Shown one piece after another: positions 8,039-18,013 of a DNA stretch of 64,000 nt. The notes under the pieces are model-generated. The model saw nothing but the letters and a program-made list of their open reading frames with translations, was not told the origin of the DNA and searched no databases. Position 1 is the first letter of the stretch. Each line of letters begins with the position of its first letter. Position numbers and translations under genes: made by a program. The DNA is taken from assembly GCA_910575625.1 (NCBI GenBank), contig CAJTFD010000005.1, positions 1-64,000 on the forward strand, in the 5' to 3' direction. This stretch comes from Clostridia bacterium (GTDB taxonomy: Bacteria > Bacillota > Clostridia > Lachnospirales > Lachnospiraceae).

Positions 8039-8509
8039 ATGGATTATAAAATTCGAGAAATTAGAAAAAATGAATATCCAATATTATCTGATTTTCTGTA
8101 CGAAGCAATTTTTATTCCAGAGGGCATGGACAAGCCGCCAAAATCTATTATCGAACGGCCAGAGCTGCAAGTATATATTAAGGATTTTGGAAAAGCGGAT
8201 GATTGGTGTTTCGTTGTGGAAATAAAAGAGAAGATTGTAGGCGCAGTATGGGTTCGTATTATGAATGATTATGGGCATATTGATGATGAAACGCCCTCAT
8301 TTGCTATTTCACTGTATGAGGAATATAGGAATATGGGCATTGGTACAGCACTTATGAGAGATATGCTTGAATTTTTAAAGAATAAAGGCTATAAGCGGAC
8401 GTCTCTTTCTGTACAGAAGGTAAATTATGCAGTTCGTATGTATCAGAAAGTAGGTTTTGAAGTCATTGACGAAAATGAAGAAGAATGCATCATGGTTTGT
8501 CGGTTGTGA
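8039..8509 (+). CDS. GNAT-family N-acetyltransferase
   Basis: A 156-residue protein from the ATG at 8039 (an in-frame ATG also occurs at 8021). The acetyl-CoA binding motif A is clear: Y-R-N-M-G-I-G-T-A-L-M (about residues 97-107). It is followed by L-S-V-Q-K-V-N-Y-A-V-R-M-Y-Q-K-V-G-F, the usual GNAT motif B with the conserved Tyr. The substrate is unknown. It follows the methyltransferase by about 40 bases and is part of the AT-rich cargo. Confidence 0.85.
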   Translation: MDYKIREIRKNEYPILSDFLYEAIFIPEGMDKPPKSIIERPELQVYIKDFGKADDWCFVVEIKEKIVGAVWVRIMNDYGHIDDETPSFAISLYEEYRNMGIGTALMRDMLEFLKNKGYKRTSLSVQKVNYAVRMYQKVGFEVIDENEEECIMVCRL

Positions 8510-8531
8510 TGGGGAGGGAGGGTATGTGTAA

Positions 8532-8708
8532 ATGACTGGTAATTTAGATGAAAAAGCGGTAAAGGAAGTCTTAAAAAGGATTATTAAGAATAATAACAAC
8601 ATTCCGTATAAGGCTAAAGCAGAGATAAAAGCGATAATAGAATTGGAACACAATCCAGAAAAATTGCTGCAAGAGTGCCTGCTGTATATGCTGTCATATA
8701 AGGGATAA
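8532..8708 (+). CDS. Small acidic/helical protein (58 aa), unknown
   Basis: ATG at 8532, TAA at 8706-8708; a GGGAGGGAGGG stretch lies about 10 bases upstream as a strong RBS. The product begins M-T-G-N-L-D-E-K-A-V-K-E-V-L-K-R-I-I-K and ends L-L-Y-M-L-S-Y-K-G; it is predicted to be two amphipathic helices. Family not recognised. It overlaps nothing and is placed between the acetyltransferase and the broken KilA-N gene. Confidence 0.6.
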   Translation: MTGNLDEKAVKEVLKRIIKNNNNIPYKAKAEIKAIIELEHNPEKLLQECLLYMLSYKG

Positions 8709-8736
8709 TCTGTGTTAAAGGAAGTAGTTGGAGATA

Positions 8737-8964
8737 ATGAAGAATATGAAAATAGATGCCAATGGAACAGAAATCAGAGTAATGGGTGATGTCGTAAATG
8801 AAGAAGCTTATATTTCTTTAACGGATATTGCCAAATATAAAAATCCAGACAATGCTTTTATCGTGGTTGCGAACTGGATGCGTAATCATTCCACAATCTC
8901 ATTTTTGGGTTTGTGGGAACAGATTCATAATCCCAATTTTAAACCTATCGAATTCGATAGGTTT
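8737..8964 (+). pseudogene. KilA-N domain protein, cut by an IS1182-type element
   Basis: The N-terminal 76 residues read I-S-L-T-D-I-A-K-Y-K-N-P, I-V-V-A-N-W-M-R-N and T-I-S-F-L-G-L-W-E-Q-I-H-N-P-N-F, the beginning of a KilA-N DNA-binding domain common in phages and mobile elements. The reading frame enters the IS after F-K-P-I-E-F-D-R-F, about three codons past an 18-base palindrome at 8943-8960. No continuation of the domain is found after the right end of the IS at 10524, so the 3' part was deleted too. The RBS TTGGAG precedes the start. Confidence 0.8.
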
Positions 8965-10478
8965 CAGACTGTAGACAAAGAGAGGTGCCGGAGTCAGACT
9001 CCAACACCTCTCTTTTATCTTGAGGCATATCTTCTTAAAAGTATGTGGAGGATCCTGGAACGGCAGCCCTCCGTTTTCCTTCCTGGCGAGGATCCTCGCC
9101 AGCTTCTTTAAGTTCATGCACGCAAAAGTGAGCCCGGCTCTCATCTCCATCCGTGCCCTTCCTATGTATTGTGTATAACGGGATCCATGCTGCTCTTTCG
9201 CAGTCCCGAAGATCCTCTCGATGGTCTCCTTCCTCCGGGCATAGATCTCCCTATTCCCGCGGGTATGGCGGATGTCCTCCACCATCTCCATATACTCTTC
9301 CCATACATGTCTGGTGACTGTCTTGACATGGCTCTTGCTGTGGGTGCATCTCCCAAGGCTCGGGCAGTGGGCACAGTGGGTCCCACAACTCTTATACTCC
9401 CTATACCCCGCCCTGTCTGTTGTCCGGTATGTCAGGATATGATCCTCCGGGCAGATGTAACAGTCGTAGTGCTCGTCATATACATACTCATACTTCTTAA
9501 AAAACCCATCTTTTGTCATCGGTCGCTTGTAAGGGAGCAGCGGCAGGATGCCATCCGTGAGCAGCTCATGCGCGATCGCGGGTGTGCGGTACCCCGCGTC
9601 CATGATGACCATCTCTGGGGTATATCCCTTTATCTTCTCATATAAAGGCTTGAATGTACGGCTGTCATGCTCATTCCCGGGATGGACGGTATACCCGAGG
9701 ATCCATCCGTTCCTGTCACAGGCAGTCTGCACGGCATAGGCAAAGACGTGTTTATGTTCCCCTTTCCTGGACCAGCCGCTCTCCGGGTCAGTCGTGCTGC
9801 ATCTGCGGGTCCTGCCCCCCCGTCACCACCGGCATCCCCGCCGGATGGTGGGTCATCGCGGTCTTTATCTCTCAACGGCCTTTTACCATGGCGTTCCCGG
9901 TCCAGTGCGATCTCCTTCTGCAGCCCGTCCTCATACCATAAGGCCTCATCATGCACGGCCTGCTCCTTTATCTTCTTACCGTTTGCACATGCTTTTACAT
10001 GGGTAGCGTCCACAAAGATCTGGCTGGTATCTACCAAGCCAGCACCCATACACTGCCCCAGGATATGGGAAAAGATCTGTCCGAAGAGGTCCGTATCCTT
10101 GAAACGGCGGGTGTAGTTCTTTCCAAAGGTAGAAAAATGCGGGACTGGGTCCATCATGTCCAGACCAAGGGACCAGCGGTAAGCAACATTGACCTCGATC
10201 TCGCGGATGGTCTGGCGCATGCTCCGGATCCCATAGAGGTACTGTATGAACGGGATCTTGATCAGCATGACTGGATCCATACTCGGCCGTCCATTGTCAT
10301 GGCAGTATGTCCCTTCCACAAGGTCATAGATAAAGCTCCAGTCGATGGCTCTGTCGATCAGCCGGAGTAAGTGGTCCTGGGGGACCATATCATCCATACA
10401 GAAGACCATCATCTGGTCCCTCTTCTTATCTATCTTTTTTGTCATCATAAAAAACACCGCCTTCCTGATATTTTTCAT
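8965..10478 (-). pseudogene. IS1182-type DDE transposase with a frameshift
   Basis: The N-terminal part (start at 10478) contains D-D-M-V-P-Q-D-H-L-L-R and the DUF772-like run P-S-M-D-P-V-M-L-I-K-I-P-F-I-Q-Y-L-Y-G, then I-F-V-D-A-T-H-V-K-A. The C-terminal part has M-D-A-G-Y-R-T-P-A and R-K-E-T-I-E-R-I-F-G-T-A-K-E, typical of IS1182/IS4-like DDE enzymes. The frame changes by one base at a C7 run (9815-9821); after correction C-S-T-T-D-P-E-S-G-W leads into H-V-F-A-Y-A-V-Q-T-A. No stop codon occurs in the C-terminal frame before the IS end, so translation would leave the IS and continue into flanking DNA to 8899. Confidence 0.8.
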
Positions 10479-10524
10479 TATATCAGAAAGACGGTCATAA
10501 ATACAGTGCTTTGTCTACAGTCTG
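8965..10524 (-). mobile_element. IS1182-family insertion sequence (1560 bp)
   Basis: Terminal inverted repeats CAGACTGTAGACAAAG (8965-8980) and its exact complement (10509-10524) bound one minus-strand transposase. The left flank is the perfect palindrome CCTATCGAATTCGATAGG. The right flank is a GCTATTTTC/GAAAATAGC hairpin followed by T5. No clear target duplication is visible. Confidence 0.85.
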
Positions 10525-10648
10525 CAGCTATTTTCTTGAAAATAGCCTTTTTATTTGTTAAACTTATTATCTGAGGAAAAATACGACTTTACAAGTCTCG
10601 TGTTAGTCGTAAACCTTTTGAGCATAATGAGGAGGGATTTATAGAATT

Positions 10649-12078
10649 ATGAAACATACAATTTATTTATATCAAGGAAAATATGAAATAAACACTACTG
10701 AAGATGGTGTAAAATATTTAAGTTACATAGATTCTGAAAAAAACCGACAAAATGGGTTTTTGCTACTAAGAGTGATCCTAAATGTTTCATTCGGGATATT
10801 ATAGAATTAGATCTGGCTGATGAAGATGCGATCAAAAAATTTTTGGAAGTAAAAGGCTTACCTATTAATACAGAAAAATGTTTTGGATTTCCCACATATT
10901 GCGGACAACTTATTCCTGCTGATTTTGCAAAACAGATTTCTCCTTCTGGATCTAGAATATCTATGTCTTTGGGCTTATTCCGATATACTATAGAATTGAT
11001 TCGGAATATATTGCATTTATCCACTGAAATATCTATGTTTAAATTGAAACCATTTAAAAATTTTCCATCAGATTTTGATAAGAAGCTTTATATGAAAGAT
11101 AAGTTGGAACTTGTCAGATCATTTTTATCTTTATTATACCAACCATATACTATTTATGCAACATTGAATGAAAAATTGAATTGGGTACTAGGTGGAAGTA
11201 CTCCCATTTCTAGATTCACATACCATTTTCATTCTGTACTCCTCTGTATGCGGCCTAAATTTGTATTTGAAACGTATATATCGGTATATAATCATGCGTT
11301 GAGGGAGTTGTGCAAAAAAAATATAGATATTTATCAAAAATTAGATTCAAATAACCCTATTTTTCACCCATCTAGAGAACTGAAATTCCGTATAGATATA
11401 ATAGAGGTACCTGAAGAAAAAATGGAAATATTAGATAATATAGATTCTGATCATATTAAAGATTTTATAGGTTCCAAAATAAAAAAAATAGTGCCATTTG
11501 GAGCCAAGATACCTGACGAACTGGAACCATATGCGCGTGTACTAGAAACACAAATATCGGAGGAATCCCTTTCCAAAATACCAGAAGTAGAGGGGACAAT
11601 ACTAGAATTATCTAATGATTCAATCCATTACGCAGGACTGATAAATATTCTTATGGATATAGAAAAACATTTTTTCATAACTTATGAAGATTCCAATATC
11701 ACTATAAATTACAAAGATATAGACAACATAGATGACAGTTTCAAAGATCTATCTGATCTATTTAATAATGTAGCTAAACTCGGAAAGCAAATTTTAATAG
11801 AAAATATCAATACATATATATCAAATATTAATTATTCGCTTTCTCTTGACGAAAATGGGGAGTATGATCTTCAATTTAGATCAAGATCACTATTGCAAAG
11901 TCTTTTCTTTGAGATAGCCCAATTTTTAGATGGTTATGTTGTAAGCATATGTAAATACCCTCCCTGTAATAATTTAGTGCTATCAACACCTAAAAAACCT
12001 GCTTTGTGTTGTTGCCATAATCATTATACCAATTACAAAAGTCTCTTTGATCATAACTCAAAAAAACTTTTACAATAA
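10649..12078 (+). pseudogene. Unknown protein of about 475 aa with C-terminal Cys/His cluster, frameshifted
   Basis: GAGGAGGG before the ATG at 10649 supports the start. The frame meets a stop near 10803. If one A is added to the A7 run at 10737-10743, the frame joins the long open frame that ends at 12078. The C-terminus has a C-x4-C pair and a C-C-C-H-x-H cluster that may bind zinc, as in CGNR-like or DUF6076-type proteins; this link is tentative. No signal peptide or membrane segment is seen. It opens element A just right of the IS1182 copy. The protein at 48040 holds a comparable place in element B and is of similar size, without visible similarity. Confidence 0.6.
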
Positions 12079-12422
12079 TATTTTCTTTGCATAAAAGTAT
12101 ACTATATCATCTAAAATTAAGCTGTTAATATGCTCATAATTTTAATGCAAATCTGATTTATATGATTTATAGATTAGATGGTGGGCTGACATGGATGGAT
12201 ATCCTAGTCTGTCCACTATCATTGTTTTTATGAGTGAAAGTTCAGCATCGTTGCCATCCCCTTTCGGCGCAGTGCACATATAATGTGCGTAAATTCTCTA
12301 AACTGCCACGGTTGATCCTATCAAACTGTCAAAATCTTATAAAGGCTGAACTCTTTGTTTTGAGTGATTTCTGGCAGTTTGATCAATTTCCAGACAATCC
12401 AATGCCCACTTTTTTAATTTGA

Positions 12423-12640
12423 CTAACCAAGAATATTATTTATGCACTGAAATATTATACGGATTGCAAGTATAAAACCGTAACGGAATCCCAATCTTCC
12501 ATAATCAATCCCATAATCTAATATAGCATTTTCACTATCCGTATCCTCTATCAGCGTATCCAGTATCCTTTTGCCCTCATCATCTCCATATCATCGGTAC
12601 TACAGGGGCATCTTTGCCTGGAACAGGCTGTATAGTCCAT
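12423..12640 (-). pseudogene. Remnant of a small DUF6809-like protein
   Basis: The 12079-12753 interval has no intact gene. On the minus strand a stretch ending at the stop 12423-12425 reads R-I-L-D-T-L-I-E-D-T, then D-Y-G-R-L-G-F-R-Y-G-F-I-L-A-I. It is interrupted upstream by stops, with D-G-L-Y-S-L-F-Q-A-K before them. The G-F-x-x-G-F-x-x-A-I pattern is like the C-terminus of the protein at 34763-35038. The remaining part holds short inverted repeats, including GCACATATAATGTGC near 12276, and no gene. Confidence 0.4.
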
Positions 12641-12753
12641 CCGATATATCTTTTCCCACCATAATGTTATCGTTCCATTATTCTGATAAACAATACCAGC
12701 TACCTATATATGGGACACATATACCTGATACAATGTATTGATAAACACAACAA

Positions 12754-12794
12754 AAGCCTCCACATGATAGTCCTGACTACCAGATGGAGGCTTA
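12754..12794 (-). terminator. Terminator of the Rpn-type gene
   Basis: AAGCCTCCA pairs with TGGAGGCTT around a 22-base loop, followed on the minus strand by TTTTG. It starts about a dozen bases after the stop of the nuclease gene. Confidence 0.75.
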
Positions 12795-12807
12795 CTTGTA
12801 ATTTTTG

Positions 12808-13608
12808 TTATTTCTCTGCTAACATAAGCTGTTCATTCAGTTCTTCGATATCATCCGCCGAAAGCGTCGGGATAGATCTCTGCACCAATCCAACAGATGC
12901 GCCGTTCCGCAAAAAGGTTTTTGCTGTTTCTTTATCGTGTTCAGCCATCTCTGCCGCAATCCTCTCTTGAAAATATTTTTCAACGACATCCGACATATTA
13001 TCAGCCCCTTCCTGTGATTCCTTAAAATATCTTACACGCTTCGAGAGTCTGGGGAACTTACTGTTTGCCCCTTTGGTGGTTTTAAAATACTGCATCAATC
13101 CAGCGATATCCGAGCCATCATCCACTGCGCAGTTGGCAAAGATACGGTAAACACCGTCATCGACAAGCGTCCCCGTCTCTTTAATGGACATGCCCAGATG
13201 GTAGACCGTCTTCCCTTCTTTGAATATGTCCGACCTGGTGAGGAACACCACATAGATATCCGGCAGGTCTTTATAATACAACCCTTTTTCAGTAAAAGTG
13301 GTGTCAATGTTCGAGATATTAAAGCGTGCCCGTTTTACATGGTCGTCGTCATCTGACTTCTGGACCTCCACGTTGATCTGTGCCCCGTCCCCATCCTGGC
13401 AGATCAGGTCTAGGATCACGGAATGTGCGCCTATATTGCGCAGGAAACGCTGTGTCTGTGCCTCGATGACCTTCAGGTCCGGCTCCTGCAGGAGGACCCG
13501 CAGGATCTCTTCACAGACTGTCTTATCTTCCACGACTTTTTGGAAGAACACATCGTCCATGAGATCCATCTGCTAGATCAATGCCAGTCTTTCTGTACTT
13601 GTCTGCAT
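12808..13608 (-). pseudogene. Rpn/PD-(D/E)XK nuclease-transposase family protein with an early in-frame TAG
   Basis: From 13569 down to 12808 the frame encodes 253 residues: L-M-D-D-V-F-F-Q-K-V-V, then I-L-D-L-I-C-Q-D-G-D-G-A, I-N-V-E-V-Q-K-S (the D and E-x-Q/K nuclease core at about 55-75) and a C-terminal helical tail. The best RBS (GGAAGG) stands before an ATG at 13608, eleven codons further 5'. That frame reads M-Q-T-S-T-E-R-L-A-L-I, then TAG at 13573-13575, then Q-M-D-L-M. Either the gene was inactivated by CAG to TAG, or translation restarts at 13569. Rpn proteins promote recombination or act as mobile nucleases. Confidence 0.75.
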
Positions 13609-13688
13609 CTCACATTTCCTTCCCCACATCCAACGGATGCTGTATACATTGATTATACACTAAAAATAAGCCCATGGAAAGAGTTTTC

Positions 13689-14057
13689 TCATGGACTGGG
13701 ATCTTCCCGCACATTGCGATCCTCTTGTTCACGCACCAACACATTTAACAGTTCCTCGATCTCCTCCCAGCGGTCATATTGCAGGTATGCATATCTCTGG
13801 TATACCCTGTACAGTCCTGCAATGGGTCTTTCATATTTCAGGCAGGCTTCTATATGCTCTTTATCAATGCCATCTGCATACATAAGATATTCATATATAT
13901 AACAATAGAACCGGATCTTATCACATCTTTTAAATATTTTTTTCCGGCTCTTAGACAGCATCTTATATCTGAAATATCCAAATTCATTTTCCACCCGTTT
14001 GACAAGTTGTGTCTCTTTTTCTGTCAACTGACCTCTCTTCATAGCCCTCCCCCTCAT
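13689..14057 (-). CDS. DUF3848-like hypothetical protein (122 aa)
   Basis: The ATG at 14057 overlaps the TGA of the preceding DUF5688 gene (ATGA), so the two are coupled; an internal ATG at 14042 is also possible. The sequence C-D-K-I-R-F-Y-C-Y-I-Y-E-Y-L, then Y-E-R-P-I-A-G-L-Y-R-V-Y and W-E-E-I-E-E-L-L resembles the compact helical DUF3848 pattern, where an Y-E-Y-x-x-R-E-D core is followed by a P-L-A-D-V-x-x-D-F segment. The match is weak. The function is unknown. It is the last gene of the minus-strand recombination module of element A. Confidence 0.6.
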   Translation of the reverse strand: MRGRAMKRGQLTEKETQLVKRVENEFGYFRYKMLSKSRKKIFKRCDKIRFYCYIYEYLMYADGIDKEHIEACLKYERPIAGLYRVYQRYAYLQYDRWEEIEELLNVLVREQEDRNVREDPSP

Positions 14058-14962
14058 GCGGCGATAGTGACCTCGCCAGTCTCCCTGCTGTAGCGGTATA
14101 CATGATAAGAGAGGATTTCCTGTTCCAGTACATCTGTATCATTTACTGTACGTACGATCTCCACTAAATCCTTGAGATAACCTGGATCCTCCTCTTCCTT
14201 ATCAGCAGGAAGGATGATCAGCTCATGGACCGAAGAAGGCAGTATGATGAGGCTGTCTGTCCCGATATGATCTGTCGCAGAATCCAATGCATTTTTATTG
14301 AGCAGCTGGACCGCTCCAGTATGACCGCCCTTATTGGTAAGTACATACATGGGGCATCCTGCTCCCCTCATATCTGCATCCTCGCCCATCCAGGGACCGA
14401 GGACCTCATCCATCTTTTTAAGGGAGACTGTCCCAGGATCGTCTATCTTTTTGTATGCCGCCTCATATAGTCCGGCCTCGTCTATCCCCCAGATATCGAG
14501 TTGGTCGTTGTGTATGAGGATTTCCCTGTCCATCCTGCTATATTGGGGCAGTCCCACTGCATAGACCAGGGACAGGTCGAGGAATCCCCGGTGTGGTATA
14601 TCTTCCAAGAGACAGCGGTTCATTTCCGTATTGATCAGCCTGCCACGCACTTTGGAAATGATGTCCCCAGTATCTGTAAACAATGGGATGTTTATACCTG
14701 GTCCTACGGCATGTTCCCTGTAGGAGTGCATGACCTCGCCTACCGCACTGCTGATATCTGCATCCCCTTTTAGATATCGGTCATAAAGATTGTCTACGTA
14801 GATACATGGCGCGATACCATCATCCTGCTTGCGTATAATGACCGCATGTGCTGTGACATTGTTGTTTTTGGGGATATTTTTTCTTTCTACCCGGTACTCT
14901 TTCCCAAGTCTTTTCTTTACCTCTGCTGACACTTTTTCCATAAAATCCTGTAAACCCATCAT
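14054..14962 (-). CDS. DUF5688 family protein (302 aa)
   Basis: The RBS GCAGGAGG precedes the start. The order of motifs is that of DUF5688 proteins: an N-terminal V-x-K-N-x-x-x-x-A-H-A-V-I-I, P-C-I-Y-V-D-N-L-Y at about 52-60, R-G-R-L-I-N-T-E near 107, and a C-terminal P-M-Y-V-L-T-N and L-I-I-L-P-S-S-V-H-E-L-I. The product is soluble. A shorter diverged relative occurs at 46959 after the second annealase gene, so the association with the recombination module is repeated. The function is unknown. A hairpin separates it from the annealase gene upstream. Confidence 0.8.
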   Translation of the reverse strand: MMGLQDFMEKVSAEVKKRLGKEYRVERKNIPKNNNVTAHAVIIRKQDDGIAPCIYVDNLYDRYLKGDADISSAVGEVMHSYREHAVGPGINIPLFTDTGDIISKVRGRLINTEMNRCLLEDIPHRGFLDLSLVYAVGLPQYSRMDREILIHNDQLDIWGIDEAGLYEAAYKKIDDPGTVSLKKMDEVLGPWMGEDADMRGAGCPMYVLTNKGGHTGAVQLLNKNALDSATDHIGTDSLIILPSSVHELIILPADKEEEDPGYLKDLVEIVRTVNDTDVLEQEILSYHVYRYSRETGEVTIAA

Positions 14963-14990
14963 CTTTTCCTCCTGCAGTCAGGTCAAAATG

Positions 14991-15017
14991 ACCCTACTGC
15001 CAATGTCCAGTAGGGCC
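14991..15017 (-). terminator. Hairpin between annealase and DUF5688 genes
   Basis: ACCCTACTG and CAGTAGGGC flank an eight-base loop; a weak T-rich stretch follows on the minus strand. It may attenuate rather than stop transcription into the DUF5688 gene. Confidence 0.5.
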
Positions 15018-15038
15018 ACTTTGTTTCCTGTCCTAAGC

Positions 15039-15784
15039 TTAAGCTGCCGTCCTCATCTTTGCCAGTACGGTCATCACCCTTTTATAGATCTCTTCTGTCA
15101 TCTGTTCAGGCTGTCCGATATGGTATCGCTCTTTTACTTCGTCCATCTGGACGCCTGTACGTTCCAGTTTCTTTTTTAAGAATCTCATCTGCGTATTGGA
15201 GATGCCAGCCGTCCCTTCTTGTCCCTTTGCTTTTTCTCTTTGGCAGTCCCTGCTGTCTTGCCTGCCTGTAGCTCGTACACGATCTGGCCATTATCAGGAC
15301 CGTTCACGATCGTGAGTGCATCGATTTCCCGGTTTTCATCGTATCCGATCGACTGTACCGAAAAATGGTCATTGCAGTACAGACGGTCTTTACTTTTATC
15401 ATGCCTGATCGTGGCCTTCCCTGCTGGGATCCATATGAACGGGGCTGAGTAGAGTTCGCGCCCGATCCCCCAGTTAAAGCAAGCACGTTTAAAAGAATCC
15501 GATGCCTGGGATTTCTCTTTTTCCGTGTAGCCTGTCGTGCCGACATCCTGTTTGGAGATCCAGACCCCGGTGCTCTTATCATAAATGGACACAGTACAGT
15601 ACAGGTTCCCATCTATGCACTGGTGGCTCCGCTGCCATCTGAATGGTCCGAAAGTCTCGTCAAGGATGCGCTGGTCTACACGAGCGTCTTTGTAAAGCAA
15701 TAGGCTCAATCCCCTCTCCTTGACGATGGACACCCGGCATTCGATCTCATCTGCCCGCAATAGGCGTATCATGTTTTTTCCCAT
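15039..15784 (-). pseudogene. Rad52-like single-strand annealing protein, frameshifted near the C-terminus
   Basis: The main frame (15784 to 15185) encodes L-L-R-A-D-E-I-E-C-R-V, Y-K-D-A-R-V-D-Q-R-I-L-D-E, I-S-K-Q-D-V-G-T and the strongly conserved S-Q-A-S-D-S-F-K-R-A-C-F-N-W-G-I-G-R-E-L-Y. This is the pattern of Rad52-like/DUF1071-type phage annealases. It then runs into a stop, but a one-base shift at the A5 run (15231-15235, read on the minus strand) restores a C-terminus M-R-F-L-K-K-K-L-E-R-T-G ending at 15039. That tail aligns with the end of the intact homologue at 46106-46924 (H-H-E-L-E-R-T-G-I). It would pair with the YqaJ exonuclease upstream for recombination. Confidence 0.75.
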
Positions 15785-15868
15785 AAAAGTCTGTACCCTT
15801 TCTTTCGTTATATCTGGATAGAAAACGAGTAGGAAAAACTATATGCCTTCCCTGACCATCCGAAGATA

Positions 15869-16798
15869 TCATGCTGCTTTCACCGTAAACCTGCGTGAAG
15901 AGGTGGTCTTTGTATAGTCAGCATAGATCTCTGGCTTTTCCTCTTTTAGCTGTTTTGTGTCGAGCCTGGTCGTGGCCACGCTGCTCCATGAGATCCTGTA
16001 ATGGTCATTGGCGGCGCGCTCGTTTTCCTTCATATACATTTTAATTTCCTGGTCGATCTGTTTCTGTTCGGCCTGCAGACGTTCTATCTCGTCTAAGATC
16101 TCAGCCCGTCTTTCCAGCTTCCCATCAAAGCCCACCAATTCGACCATCCCTGACTTTTTTGTATCTCTGAAATATCTATTTAAGATGTGGTCACAATTAT
16201 CGGAACCGTCTGGATCAGGCATGATCCCTGGCACGATATGGCCCTCCCAGAACTCCTTTTCCACCTCGATGAGCTGTTGGATCAGTGTATCATCCCAGGC
16301 CAGTTTCCTGTAGGTAAATTCCCGCCCAAGGACCACACAGGCGATGTACCAGGTGCGTTTTCCAGTGACGGCCATGTAATGGTAACACTGTATCATATAG
16401 TGTAGCGGGATTTTCCCGTCGGCCGATTTATCAGCACTGCAGGCACTGGCTGTCTTGCATTCCAAGCCCGCGTCTTCCCCGATGACGAGGCGGTCTACGT
16501 CCGCGATCATGAATGGATAGTCCTTATTCCGGTACATATAATTGGAACGGCGTACTTTCAGGCCGGAGGCTTCCATGAACCGCCCTGCTACATACTGCTC
16601 TAGGTCGTTGCCGATACGGACTGCCTCATTATTGATCTCTTCTGTTCCATCGGATGTTTTATCCGCAAATACCTTCATGGGGCTGCTATAGGGATCCAGC
16701 CCGCATACTGCCCCTGCATCAGAGCCTCCGATCCCTTGTTTCCTTAGCTGGAGCCATTCCTCATGGCTCAGTCCTACTGTTGGTATTTTTTCGTACAT
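15869..16798 (-). CDS. YqaJ/lambda-type exonuclease
   Basis: A 309-residue protein with the YqaJ recombinase motifs: G-I-G-G-S-D-A-G at 22-29, a conserved N-D-L-E-Q-Y-V near 64-70, D-V-D-R-L-V at 100-105 and the catalytic E-C-K at 113-115. Q-C-Y-H-Y-M-A-V follows near 137. Such enzymes degrade one strand of a DNA end for an annealing protein, here the neighbour at 15039-15784. The homologue at 45047 has the same length and identical motif spacing but is clearly diverged. The gene lies between the DUF932 and annealase genes, as in the second copy. Confidence 0.85.
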   Translation of the reverse strand: MYEKIPTVGLSHEEWLQLRKQGIGGSDAGAVCGLDPYSSPMKVFADKTSDGTEEINNEAVRIGNDLEQYVAGRFMEASGLKVRRSNYMYRNKDYPFMIADVDRLVIGEDAGLECKTASACSADKSADGKIPLHYMIQCYHYMAVTGKRTWYIACVVLGREFTYRKLAWDDTLIQQLIEVEKEFWEGHIVPGIMPDPDGSDNCDHILNRYFRDTKKSGMVELVGFDGKLERRAEILDEIERLQAEQKQIDQEIKMYMKENERAANDHYRISWSSVATTRLDTKQLKEEKPEIYADYTKTTSSRRFTVKAA

Positions 16799-17080
16799 TT
16801 TATCTCAGTCCTCCTTATATTCTTTTCACCCGATCCTATCAGGCACAGGATGGGTGTATCATCCTTGCTATCTTCATCTCCCCTGAAAACAGATGCATGA
16901 TATATTAGAACGCGAAGATTTTAATGGAGATGGAGATAGAACGTCGGATTTCTTATGTTGATGGATGTATGGATATAAATATAAAGTATATAATTGCATA
17001 CATTTTAAATGCCGATGTGGGGATAGGCTAGATGGGAGAGGATCCTACTGCCCCATCTCCACCGGCTATCTCTCGCTTTT

Positions 17081-18013
17081 TTATGCCGCATTGCGCATTA
17101 TCTGGTATGCTCTGTCGATCATGGGGTTGCCCTCATAAGTCTTCATGAAGAGGTTTTTCTTATAGTTTTTGGTGCGGCGGATCGGGTCAGCGTGGGTCGC
17201 GAAGTCAGACACCGCATTGATGAAGCGGTAGGCATTGTCCCCCAGCTCTTTTAGGTCTGGTGCATCGAAGTAACGGGTTTCCATATCCTTGCGGAGCTTT
17301 TTGATGTTCCTGACGGTCACGGGACTTGCATCCTTTTCTATCGGCAGGAGCATTTCCATATAGTCCCTAGCCTGGCGTTCGGTGATCTCCTGTCTGCGGA
17401 GCTTTTCAAATTCTGCGGACAGACTCTCCATATATCGGTCTGCCATGAAGAGCGTCTTCCTGGCTTCTCCGATCTTGCCTTTGATATCTCCTGTATGGAC
17501 CATGCTGAAACTGCGCGGGGCTGTCTCAAGGGCGAGGTTTAATGTGTTATTACAGCATACGCGTATGGGGGTGACGGTCACACGGACTGCACCGCTCCCA
17601 TCGTGTGTGTTGCTAAATACCAAGTAGGGGCTGATCCGATCACCGGCGACCATGAATTCACTGGGGAGTTTTGCGAGCAGCCATACTTTACGGCCATTCT
17701 GTAAGGAGCCGGCTGTCTCATAGCGTACCCCCTCCCCTAATAGGGAATCGGTGAATGCGAAGGCTTCTGTATTCTGGACTACTTTATAGCGGTCTGTCAC
17801 CACGCCCAGGCACTGCCCATCGGTATCCCGGATGTTCGCTTTATAACCGTTGATCTTCCCTGCATTGGTATGGATCGCCCTCTGGCATACATTCCAGTCC
17901 AGCCCTGCAAGCCTGAGTGCTTCCTGTGATGTGGGGGCTTCTGCGACGATTGTCCCCAATCCATGCCATGGTTTCTCCCTTACTGAAAACATCGTTTCTA
18001 CATTTGCTGCCAT
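17081..18013 (-). CDS. DUF932 (phage/plasmid-like) protein
   Basis: A 310-residue protein beginning M-A-A-N-V-E-T-M-F, with W-H-G-L-G-T, Y-K-A-N-I-R-D-T, V-V-T-D-R-Y-K-V-V-Q-N and S-N-T-H-D-G-S-G-A-V, which define the DUF932/TIGR03299 family. Family members travel with recombination genes in phages and plasmids; the biochemical role is unknown, although a DNA-binding or recombination-mediator function is often suspected. The RBS AAGAGGAGG precedes the start. It is the first large gene of the minus-strand module. The 280-base gap to YqaJ (16799-17080) shows only an AGATGG/CCATCT hairpin. The counterpart at 44080 has exactly the same length. Confidence 0.85.
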   Translation of the reverse strand: MAANVETMFSVREKPWHGLGTIVAEAPTSQEALRLAGLDWNVCQRAIHTNAGKINGYKANIRDTDGQCLGVVTDRYKVVQNTEAFAFTDSLLGEGVRYETAGSLQNGRKVWLLAKLPSEFMVAGDRISPYLVFSNTHDGSGAVRVTVTPIRVCCNNTLNLALETAPRSFSMVHTGDIKGKIGEARKTLFMADRYMESLSAEFEKLRRQEITERQARDYMEMLLPIEKDASPVTVRNIKKLRKDMETRYFDAPDLKELGDNAYRFINAVSDFATHADPIRRTKNYKKNLFMKTYEGNPMIDRAYQIMRNAA

